From assembly GCA_014529385.2 (NCBI GenBank), contig CM043964.1, positions 138,658,529 to 138,718,528 on the forward strand: 60,000 nt of DNA, given 5' to 3'. The translations under genes and the position numbers were made by a program. This DNA comes from Adiantum capillus-veneris. Its lineage: Eukaryota; Streptophyta; Polypodiopsida; Polypodiales; Pteridaceae. A model generated the notes under the pieces. That model was not told the origin of the DNA and did not search any database. It worked only from the letters and a program-made list of their open reading frames with translations. Positions 33,274 to 43,477 of the stretch are shown here, one piece after another; within the stretch, counting starts at the first letter, position 1, and each line of letters opens with the position of its first letter.

Positions 33274-35001
33274 AAACTTCATATTCGTATGAAGTCTCAC
33301 AGATAGTTTTTGCACAAGAAACACTCATAGGAAATCACAGCATCATTCTGCATACCCTCTAGATGCAATACACAAAATTTCATGAAATTTGGAGCTTTTA
33401 TAGGGCCCCAAGAACCAAAAGACGCAAAGTCTCAGCCTAATCTCAATATTTGGCTTTAGACTTATAAAAAATGCTCCAAATCCTGTGAAATTTTGTGCAC
33501 AGCATAAACTTAGCCCAAATATCTTATGAATATGGTCAAAAGTTCATTCTGTGAGAAAAGACTTTATACGCGTATAAAGACTAACTTTGCAATAAGGGAG
33601 TGTTGCTCACAAACTGGTCACCCAAGCCTGTAAAGTATATCATGCCAAGCCTCTACACCAAATTTGGACCAGATTGGGAATGTATTGGTCATCACTCACT
33701 TCAGTTTCAAAAAAAAAGTATCTTAGCCTGAATTATGGCATTAAGCTCAAGAACTCTTACCCAATTTCATGTGTGCACCTATCACAGCCTTATAAACATC
33801 ATGGACTAGGTTTGCAACAAATCTGGATCAAAGATTCTCAAGTAGACTTTATACGCGTTCAAAGTCTACAAGCCTTGATATAGCAGGCTAGCTAGGATTT
33901 TAGGCTTTTAGCACTTGGAAAACATCAAATTGAGCCCTCTAACACACATCAATCACAATTGGAGCTATTATGACCTTCATCCAATCAGAAAAGCTAAACA
34001 TGTGTCATGACATCTTTTGAAGCCTTTCTAACACAATTCACAAGCCCAAAGTCATAACAAAGTTCATGGACACTTTACACAAGCCATACAGCACTAGCCT
34101 GTGGAATTTCTAACTGTTTTGCATCAATACTCTTTATACGTGTATAAAGTCTAAACTAGAATTTGAGAGCCCAACCAACAATTTCTCAGCACTGATTTGT
34201 GCACCATGTTACATACAATGCATACCATCAGTTTGGACAAGTTTGGGCTAGATAATGACCACTAGTAGTACAAAAGCAAAAATTTCCTCATGTGGAGTAT
34301 TCTAGATCCCATCCAATTAGTCCATATCCAAATGGGAATCAGAATTCATATTGGGTGTCCCAACCACCAAAGGAAGCTCTAGAAAAAGCCAAGGCCAGAA
34401 AACTCAATGAAGGCTTCATACGCATATGAAGTCTCATAATGGTTAAATGATGGATTAGGGAAAAACCCTACACTCTAAGGCTTTTATCCCAACAAAAGTA
34501 ACCCAAAGCTCAAACCCCACCAAATTATGTAGCCATTTACCCATCTTAACCCCAATATTGAAAACCTAAGCTCCATAGGTGAAATCTGGCTCCAAACTTA
34601 GAAGGAAAATCCAAAATCAAATATCATTATCACATATGTGTATAACATGCTAATGACTACTTATAGCCAAGGTTTGAGTCATATCTAACACAGTAGACTT
34701 CATACGCGTATAAAGTCTCTCTGATGTGGAGATGAACCTGGAGATCAAAATTGACCAATCTAAGCCTCAACAATAGGATTATGAGTACACTTACCCAATT
34801 TCATCCCATTTAAGCCTCAAATACTCAGAAGTGAGTCCAAATCTAGTTTCAAGCAGGCAAAGAGTCAAATGGTCATAGCTAGTCCAAACAACATCCAAAT
34901 TGAAATCAAGACATATATTCTTGAAGTATATGATAAGTGTTGTGCTTATGTAAACTATCACTCTCTTTTGAGCACTTAGACATCATACGCGTATGAAGTC
35001 T
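33274..35001. repeat. Palindrome array C: seven dyad sites, period about 284 bp
   Basis: Sites start at 33274, 33559, 33844, 34129, 34411, 34695 and 34978. Spacings are 285, 285, 285, 282, 284 and 283. They pair one to one with the seven sites of array A. Arms vary: CTTCAT with ATGAAG at 33274 and 34411, CTTTAT with ATAAAG at 33559 and 34129. Sites at 33844, 34695 and 34978 have one or two arm mismatches. Confidence 0.92.
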
Positions 35002-35159
35002 CACAGCATCAATCAGCACCCAAAAGCAATCATCATCCTATGCATTGCACGCTTAGGCCCTAGCTAGCCTTTTTTTCAATTTAAGAGTCATTTGGATAGA
35101 TAGAAACTGAGAAAATGCAAGATTGGCTAATCTAATCACTTGAAGTGTCCGCAGGATCT

Positions 35160-38087
35160 ATGGAGTCCAGTAAATCACCACCAAAGAAGAAGAGGATGTT
35201 TGTAAAAGACATAATTGCGGCCAGTGAACCATATACACTACCAGAGGAGACACTCAAGCCAGCCAAGGCCTAGATAGATGAGGCAACATTAGGAAAGGAA
35301 GGAGTTGCAGTGTATCAAGGCACCTTCAGAGACACACAAGGCAACACAGTGGATATCCCAATGAATCCACGAGAGATGTTAGAAATGGCAAACAAAGAAG
35401 ATACCCTTACCCAGCCAGAAAGAGAGGACCTTCATAACTTCTACATGGCTCCACCAGCAGGTGTGGATGTTCAAAGAGTATATGAGCTAGTCAGCTCTAT
35501 TCAAAAAGAGGGCAAGGCAGTGATAACACGTTTGGATGGCCAGAAGACAGAAACTCTAATCACACCTCAAACCATAGCAGATACACTTGGGCTCCACAAT
35601 AAGGGAAGCTCAGTTAGAGAAAGAAGAGACAAGGTGAAATTTTCTGCACAAAAGAAGTTTAATCAAACATTCAAAGATCTGGTGGACCCACGAGCTGCAA
35701 AGATATACAAACTATACAACCAATACTTCCACGTTTGCAGCAAGAGGCCATAGAAATACACACCTCCTCCTCATGCAGTGGCAAACACTATAACCTGGGC
35801 TTTGAAGAGCAGTGTACCAAAAGAGGTGAACTATGCTCAATATCTGTATGAGCAGGTGATTGGCATAGGCATAGAAAATCCCAAGTACATTGGAGGAGGA
35901 GAAACCTTGACAAAGATTGCATATGAGGCAATCGAAGCAAGAGGACATTGGCCAGAGCCACCAACACAGAATGAGTGGTTCAAGGTAAAACCTGATATCA
36001 AAGATGAGCCAATAAAAGCAACAGCTCCACCCATCACCACCAGGCTAAGAAGAAAATTTGAAACAGTGCCGGAAGACGAGCCTATGGAGCCACTAAGGGA
36101 GAAAGGGAAAGCATCAACCAGGGAATCTAGACCCAAGGAAACACACAGTCAAAAAGCTGCTCGTATTGAAAGATTGATAGAAAAGTTTAGAGCAGGGCAC
36201 TAAAAGGAAATTTCAAAGAATACTGGGTGCCAAACCCAGCCAAAGTGGGAGGAAGCTCCTCTAAACCACTAGAGGACCAATTTGACCATTACATCCGGGC
36301 GTATGAAGAGACGGAAAGGGTACTTGATCAGTAGAATTTAGAGCCTTCCATGATGGAGGAAATCCAAAACATCAACCAAAAGCTGAAAGAAACATCAGAA
36401 GAACAGGAGAAGAAGGATCAAGAGGAAAAGCAGAAGATAGAGGAAACACCACCTTCTCCACCAAGATCTCCACACCTCCTCCGAGCGCAAAACCGTCTAC
36501 ACCCCGAACCTCAATCTTCACCAAAAACAACAAAAGAGGCCACAATTTGCACATGGAGATTAGGAACAAAATGGAAAGAAATACTTATGAAGATCTCATC
36601 CAAGCTAGATATACTATGGCAGAAGCTTCCGTAGTGGTATATGGTACTCCGAACCGGCCATGGGCTGAAGGAAAGAAGAAGAAAGACAAGAGTCCCCCAA
36701 GAAACAAAGAAAGAGATGATGAGGCGGAAAACAGGAAGGTAGACCATGGATCTCAACAAAGAACTCCAGAGAGATACTCACCACAGCCCGGAGTGCTAGG
36801 GATGGTTCAAGTCCCCATGATGCCTCAATGGAGACCCTTGGCTAGCCCATTCCAAGCACCACCGGTAGGAGTGCTAATCAATATGGGTTATCAAGTTCCA
36901 CTAGCTATTCCAATCAATAGACCCACAGATCAAAACCTTGTCGCAGCAACTGATGACAACAAAAGATCTACTTATCAGATATTGGATAGAGTCAGGATGT
37001 GGTCTCTTGCCATTGCTAAAATTAAAAGGATGTTGCATACCAGGGATGATAACATGCAAACAAAACATGAGAACCTATCAAACCTGGTACAAGATACCCA
37101 CCTCAAGGCTGAAGAAGCAAAAAAAAAGTTCAACACTCTTACTGCAACACTAAGGGAACCTGAAATCAAATGAGACACTCTCCTACTAGAGATAATTGAA
37201 GCATCAAGAGCAATCAAGACTCTCCAAGAGCAAAAGATCAGGCCTTGGATAACTTAGAAGCAGTAAAGGATGAAGTCCTATCGCTGAAGAAAAAGTTAGA
37301 GCTCCAGGACAAGACAATCAAAAGACTAAGGGCTACACCAAGGATCAAGAGAGCAAGTGCAGGAGCAGACGCCCAAGTCATACAAGCAATGGAGGCACAA
37401 ATCACCGCCCTGCAGAAGGAACTGTGGCTAGCGCAAAGACAAAGGATGCATATGGCAGAAGGATCTTTAGCCGCCGAAGAAAGAATGAGAGCAAAACACA
37501 CAGTTCTTCATAAAGGACATGAGGAACTTCAACAGAACCTGGAAACATTGCAAAATCAAATGGTTGACATGGCTAAGAAAGCAACTCAACAAGACACATT
37601 GGCACAAAGACAGATTGCTGACTTGCAAAAGGAAATAGCGGCTTTAAGGACACAGGAATCAGAATCACGGCATAGTGAAATAGAAACAAATGCTAGAGAT
37701 GAGCCCATGGAAATTCCTGAAGGAGCCAAAGATATCCAGCACAAGGAAGAACAAGAGGAAACAAGGGAAGACCAAACACACACACTAACAGCAGAGGAGG
37801 AGACACGACTCCAGCTTCTGATAGAGAAGACAACAGCAGAAGACCACAAGGCAGCCTTGGAATGGGAATCAATAATGCTCCATTCTGTAGGAGTCCAAGG
37901 GCTGGAGGCAAATGTACTTAGGGAGGAATCAATGCAACCCACACTCCCATATCCTCTCCTAAAGTATGAGGTAATACTAATCATAAAAAGCACAGAGCCG
38001 GTCTATGAAGGAGATGCCAAGAAGACGGAGGATGCAGATAGAGTGGCGGACCCACAACCAAGATGGAGAAAATCATGGCTCCTAAAG
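35160..38087 (+). pseudogene. Extra ORF: NLS-like start, unknown domain, long coiled coil
   Basis: From ATG 35160 one frame runs to 36203 with only two internal TAG stops (35271, 35751). It begins MESSKSPPKKKRM (NLS-like) and contains DGQKTETLITPQTIADTLGL, which has the style of plant transposon ORF1 or gag-like domains, and YEAIEARGHWPEPPTQNEWF. After frame changes it continues at 36350-36634, 36547-37173 (Pro-rich, then helical) and 37245-38087, a heptad-rich coiled coil (EVLSLKKKLELQDKTIKRL, QMVDMAKKATQQ, IADLQKEIAAL). The TAGs fit lost CAG codons. It follows array C and is cut at 38087 by another element. It may be an additional ORF of the large retroelement or a separate multicopy gene. 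Confidence 0.5.
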
Positions 38088-38257
38088 TGTCAGGACAAGG
38101 GTCCTGTACCCTAAGAACTAGGATAGTCGTGGACTACGGCCAAGGGTCGGCCTAGGCAGTGTGGACAGGGGATCCGTCTAGGGCAAGGGGCTAGGAGCCC
38201 GCCTATATAAAGGGAGGTTGGGAGGAGGATCCTAGAGTCTAGTTCCTAGTTCTTACA
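38088..38257 (+). mobile_element. 170-bp 5' LTR of the third Ty3/gypsy element
   Basis: It starts TGTCAGGACAAGGG and ends TTCTTACA, one base before the primer site. A TATA box (CCTATATAAAGGGA) lies at about 38201-38214. The partner LTR is missing in the window. Confidence 0.75.
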
Positions 38258-38258
38258 C

Positions 38259-38270
38259 TGGTATCAGAGC
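38259..38270 (+). other. Primer-binding site, initiator tRNA-Met
   Basis: TGGTATCAGAGC is the standard plant iMet primer-binding sequence and follows the LTR by one base. Confidence 0.93.
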
Positions 38271-38284
38271 TTAGGAGTCTCTTA

Positions 38285-38285
<1 letters not shown>

Positions 38286-38362
<77 letters not shown>
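38286..38362. repeat. (CT)n microsatellite in the leader of the third gypsy element
   Basis: About 38 CT repeats start 16 bases after the primer-binding site. Confidence 0.97.
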
Positions 38363-38363
<1 letters not shown>

Positions 38364-39142
38364 GGCGTGGTCTCTTTAGATCCCTAAAAGCAAGCTATTT
38401 TGGTGAGAACCGTGGCTTTTTGGGGGCTTTTCCAAAATTAGACATTTTTTTTCCAAAAGGGACGCCTTCCTGTTTGGTAATAGAGTGTGTGGTGCATGAA
38501 ATCGAGAGGTTCCTTGCTTGGAGGGGGCACCATGGAGCAGTAGAGCCGTGTGTTATCACCTTTCGGCCATAACCGGCTTCGGCTAGCCTCCCCTTCATCA
38601 TCTTTGGCCTCGCAATTCTGAGCACGCTGTTGCTCGTTTTTTTTTTTTGCTTCATAAATTGTGATATTCACATTGGTGAGGCCCTTTGGCCATTAAACTT
38701 AAGCCTTGTCCATTGCAAGCAGCCTTTCCCACAGGAAATTCAGCACGTTAAAAGCGGTGAAGCAAGCCATAGCAAACCAAGCAAGGAAAACTCTCAGCTT
38801 CAAGTCGAATCTCTCGAGGTTGGACTACACTCAGTACCTGCAGAAAATTACAGCACCTGCAGATTTTTTGAGCGACGACTTCAAGAGTCATTCAAGCAAT
38901 ATAATCGTCGACGCTTCCAACAATTAAGCTTTGACTCAAAGGTAAAGCTTCAACCATACACGGTGGGGAGTTCAATTTCAATTAAGCTTCGACTCAAAGG
39001 TAAAGCTTCAACAATATACGGGGCGGAGTTTGATTGAGTGCTACGGTGACTCACTGCTACGACGCGGAGTTTGCTATACTTTGCACAAGCTACCAATATC
39101 AGGTATTTTTTCTGAGTACTTCTTGCACTGCACTAAGTAGCC

Positions 39143-40375
39143 ATGGATTCGGATATCAACATGACATTCGATTTTGAGCAAAGTACTCCCGATCATGCCA
39201 ATGACAGCTCACGGTCGGATACTCTCAAGGAGAGTACCCGTGACGCTACGGCAGGAGAAGATACTTATGAATTGCTCAACATTCAGGAATTTTGTGCACT
39301 TCAGACACGCATGACAGTTATAGATGAAAATTTTAAGGCTTTAAATGAAAATGTTGCTAAACTTTCCACTTTAGTCATTCGATTGATGCAACAGCAGACT
39401 AAGAGTCCGGCTGACACCCACATGCATGAGCACGTTGGAACACAAGGGCAAGGCCCAATTAATGAAACACTGCATACTCTCACTGCCAAAGAGGTAGATG
39501 ATTTGTTGAAGAATTTCAAACCACCAGTTTTCAAAGGCGAAGACCAAGATCGCAATAAGGATGCAGTGAACATCTTTCTCAGTAAATGGGATGGAATTCA
39601 CGCTTTACGGCGAACTTCGGATGCAGTAAGAGCTCTGCAAACGAGCTTAACTCTGGAAGGCAAGGCATACAAATGGTGGATGTCTCTCCAGGAGAAGAAC
39701 ATCATTCCACAGAGTTGGAAAGCCTTTGAATCAATGTTTAGCAAGGAATTTTTGCCTACAAACAAGGCCAATCAGAATTGGACCGCTTGGGACACGTGTT
39801 TCATGCGTCAATTTCCGTCACTCCTTGAATATATCTCTCACTATAGGGATGTCATCCTCAAGTTGGAAGGATTGGATACCTTTCAACAAGTATGAGGGTT
39901 CATACGAGGTCTAACTCCAGAACTTAAGAAGTATGTCAAATCCCAAGACCCTAAAACACTTGAGGAAGCCATAGTGAAAGCACATATTCATGATGACCCT
40001 GATGATAAGAAAACACATAATAGTAACGTACATGTTAGTACACATAGTAACACACCCACTCAATACGGGCACAATAAAAGAAAATTTATAGTTGCTAATT
40101 TAGATGCATCTAAAACACCAAAGGGGTCCAGGGGTCCTCTCTCCCCTGAGTATTTTGATAAGGCCAAGAAAGAGAAGCTATGTTTTCAATGCTTAGGAAG
40201 AGGCCATGGCAAAAAGGATTGTCCCAAGGGGAAATCTGATGCCCAGGGGAAGGAGGAAGCAGTGCACACGGTGCAACTACTGCCTCTCGAGTCTTCCTGC
40301 AAGTTCTCTACAGTGGAAGTAACACACACTAAGGTGGTGCATGAATGCTGTCTCATAGCTTCCATGTGGCAATAG
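39143..40375 (+). pseudogene. Gag with zinc knuckle (third gypsy element)
   Basis: ATG 39143 opens a gag of 250 codons (TAKEVDDLLKNFKPPVFKGE, ALQTSLTLEGKAYKWWMSL), interrupted by TGA at 39893-39895 in the same frame (FQQV-stop-GFIRGLTPEL, CGA to TGA likely). The frame then runs on to a CCHC knuckle at 40181-40222, CFQCLGRGHGKKDC, with canonical C-x2-C-x4-H-x4-C spacing. It ends at TAG near 40373. Capsid and RNA-binding roles are as in other Ty3/gypsy gags. Confidence 0.85.
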
Positions 40376-40402
40376 ACCTTTGGACCACATGAGTTAGTAT
40401 GT

Positions 40403-40981
40403 ATGCACGGATATCTGCAAGGGCGCAAGGTGCACATCTTGGTAGATGATGGTGCTACGCACAATTTCATCAATTATGGATTGGTGAAAAAGCTCAAACT
40501 GCCTCAAACTCTGAGTACCCACCACTACAAGGTAGAAATGATGAATGGACATGATAGTGAAGTATGGGATACTCAATGCCGAGCTGTTCCATTGGAAGTA
40601 CAAGGGTACTCTACTTGTTTGGATTTTCAAGTTATGAACATGGAAAGGGCTGATGTGGTTCTTGGTGGGGAGTGGTTGCATAGCTTAGGACCATCACTGA
40701 AGCGTAGCTATGAGCACAACAGTTTGATGTTCGATTCCCATGGCACACATGTGTTGTTGTTAGGAGAAAAGGATATACCACCATCGCCACTGATTTGTAC
40801 TGCCAAGCTTGTGCAGCTCATTTCTGATAATGAAATAGAACAGGTTTTCTTGTGTTACTCACTGTCTCATTTTCTTTCTAACATTGTGTATGTTAAACAT
40901 TCCTCAATATCGCATGCTTCTCTCTCCTCTATTCCACCAATTTCTAATTCTACACAAGCAAACGTTGCTAATCAGTTATAA
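40403..40981 (+). pseudogene. Aspartic protease (third gypsy element)
   Basis: In the same frame as gag, GRKVHILVDDGATHNFINYGL gives the active site DDGA (canonical D-S/T-G-A, second position Asp here). It is followed by the DVVLGGEWLHSLGP motif near 40650-40690, the C-terminal signature of chromovirus-type proteases. The frame ends at TAA 40979, and remnants leading toward RT (FQDVFPDDLPSGLPP) continue after stops. Confidence 0.85.
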
Positions 40982-41100
40982 AAATTGTTAAAGTAATTTC
41001 AAGATGTTTTTCCTGATGATTTGCCATCAGGTTTACCACCGACATGCTCAGTGCAACATGGCATTGAGGAAGTAAACCTGTTAGTAAACCACCTTACCGT

Positions 41101-42665
41101 ATGAGTTACTCAGAGGCTTCTGAGGTGGAACGTCAGCTTGCTGACTACCTTAGCAGAGGGTTTATACAATCCAGTTCTTCACCATGGGCTTTGCCTATAC
41201 TTTTGGTGAAGAAAAAGGACGACAGTATGCGCATGTGCGTAGACTACCGGGGCTTAAATGCGCTTACAGTTAAGAATAAATACCCATTGCCAAGGGTCGA
41301 TGAGTTATTTGATAAGCTAACTCATAAACGAATTTTTTCAAAAATTGACTTGAGGTCAGGATATCACCAAGTCCGTATTTGGCTTGCTGATATACCTAAG
41401 ACTGCATTCCAAACACGGTTTGGACATTACGAGTTTTTGGTGATGCCCTTTGGGTTAACCAATGCACCCGCGTCATTCATGACACTTATGGATAGTGTCT
41501 TGAACCCATATCTGGGCAAATTTGTCATTGTGTTCCTCGATGACATTCTAGTTTATAGTGCTTCTGAAGAAGAGCACTTACAACATCTCAGGCAGGTGTT
41601 TGAGTTGTTACGTGCAAACAAGTTATATGCCAAGGAATCTAAATGTGATTTTCTCAAGGAAGAAATTCATTATTTAGGGCATGTCATTTCAGATAATGGC
41701 CTATACATGGATCTATCCAAAGTGGATACCATCCAGAAATGGCCACCTCCTAAAAATCTGGAAGAATTACAGATCTTTTTAGGCTTCGCAGGTTTTTATC
41801 GAAGGCTCGTTAAAAACTATGCTCACCTTGTTGTACCTATGATGGACCAACTAAAAGGCAAAGGTAAGGCTTTTCAGTGGGGTTCCGCTCAACGGCAAGA
41901 GTTTGAAACACTCAAAGATGCATTAGCTACAGCTCCTATACTGCCTATTGTAGATCCTTTGAAACCATTCATTTTAAAAATGGATGCCAGTGACCGTGCT
42001 ATTGGAGCAGTCCTGTTACAAGACGGACGGCCAATTGCATTTGAAAGTAAGAAGCTGGATGCAGCTCAGCAGAATTATTCTGCTTACGAACGTGAACTCT
42101 ATGCAATAGTGTCTGCCTTAAAGACATGGCGTCACTATTTGTATGGTGCTCAGTTCGAGATTTTGTTTGACCATGAAAGCATCAAATGGTTTACACAACA
42201 AACAGATTTAAAGGGTCGAAAAGCCAGGTGGCCGAGATCCTTCAAGAATATGACGCCAAGTTAAGGTATCGCAAAGACCGATACAATATAGTGGCAGACA
42301 CTCTCAGTCGAATGCCAGAGATCAATTCGCTCTTGTTCACGGAACTTCATAGTGAATTTTTAGCATCTCTCAAGGGCAAATATGAGCAAGATGAAACATA
42401 TTCCAAAGTGTGGAGCCATGTTCAAAACAGGGATCCTTCTCACTCCAATGCAAGTAGTGTACAGTTAACCTCCACACCTAGTTCTCCTTTATCAAGTGAT
42501 GAACTACAGGATGGAAGCATTTTACCATCGACAATGGGTACCTACTCCACAAGGGGAGAGTTTGTGTACCGACGGACACAGATATTTGGCACCAAATTCT
42601 TTATGAATGTCATGATAGTCCAAGTGCAGGGCACCCGGGGATTAGAAAAACTTATTCTCTCATAA
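41101..42665 (+). pseudogene. RT and RNase H (third gypsy element)
   Basis: The frame 41101-42264 holds a nearly complete [67 protein letters not shown] and the intact active site FLDD at 41533-41544. RNase H follows with [25 protein letters not shown] and [10 protein letters not shown] one-base frameshift near 42235 moves the end of RNase H ([19 protein letters not shown]) into the frame of 42186-42665. Upstream, the junction with protease is frameshifted near 41070. The enzyme core looks intact, so decay is recent or mild. Confidence 0.93.
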
Positions 42666-43477
42666 GACGATAGTTTTACTGGCCAAGCCTACATGGCTTT
42701 GTTCAAGATTATGTCTTGCATTGCCAGAAATGTCAAGTTAACAAAGCAGAGCGCCTGAAAGCAGGAGGACTCTTACATCCTTTGGAAATTCCCAATAGAA
42801 AATGGGAAAGTATCTCCATGGATTTTATAGTAGGATTACCAACCACTATACGAGGTCATGACTCGGTATGGGTGGTCGTAGATAGGTTGACTAGACTCTG
42901 TAAGTTTATTCCGACCAAATCAACGGTTAAGACACCGGAACTAGCAAGATTATTTGTGGACAATCTATACAAATTGTATGGGTTGCCAAGTAATATTGTT
43001 AGTGACCGTGACCCAAAGTTTAACAGCCACTTTTGGAGAGCTGTATTTAATCGATTGGGTACACAACTCAACCTCAGTATAGCTGACCATCCAGAAACAG
43101 ATGGTCAAATGGAACGGGTTAACCAGGTGCTAGAGGATATGCTTAGAGCATACGTCAGCAAAAAACAGACAGACTAGGAAGAATACTTACCTATTCTCGA
43201 GTTTGCCTACAACAGTTCTAAGCATGTCACAACCGGATTCAGTCCTTTCATGCTTATGTACGGGTTTCAACCTAGGTCACCAGTTACGGTGGGGTTGGCA
43301 ACCGAAAAACTCCAACAGGTTAAGGATTTTCTCCAAGACCACATGGATATGCTGAAACTTGCTCGTCAGAATGTCCGACAAGCACATGATCAGTATAAGA
43401 AATACGTTGATGAGAAACATCGGCAAGTTACCTTCGAAGAAGGGGAGGAAGTATTTTTACGGGTGCCAGAACATTAG
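42560..43477 (+). pseudogene. Integrase, 3'-truncated (third gypsy element)
   Basis: The zinc region spans about 42600-42730 (GHPGI-like, then HCQKCQ). The core at 42716-43177 has MDFIVGLP, SDRDPKFNSHFW and ETDGQMERVNQ, giving the D, D, E triad. TAG at 43175-43177 replaces an expected Trp (D-W-EEYLP type). After the stop the frame at 43178-43477 continues with FAYNSSKHVTTGFSPFMLMYG and GEEVFLRV, where similarity ends. The chromodomain and 3' LTR are missing. Confidence 0.9.

Larger units (their letters stand above)
38088..43477 (+). mobile_element. Third Ty3/gypsy element, 3'-truncated
   Basis: A 170-bp 5' LTR, initiator-Met primer site, CT-rich leader, gag, protease, RT-RNase H and integrase are all in order. 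No 3' LTR or PPT is found after 43477. RT FLDD and the GFYRRLV block are intact, but frameshifts and stops break the polyprotein. Short LTRs and the integrase style suggest a chromovirus-type lineage, although the chromodomain region is missing. It lies inside the coiled-coil ORF and is therefore younger than that ORF. Confidence 0.85.

Noticed and set aside
4198-35001. Regular palindromic repeats with unique sequence between them, resembling a CRISPR array
   Set aside because: The interval is about 260 bp rather than 30-40 bp, no cas genes are present, and the context is plant retroelement DNA.
38259-38270. tRNA-like sequence near the LTR
   Set aside because: It is the 12-nt complement of the initiator tRNA (a primer site), not a tRNA gene. 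The same holds at 45807 and 19462.
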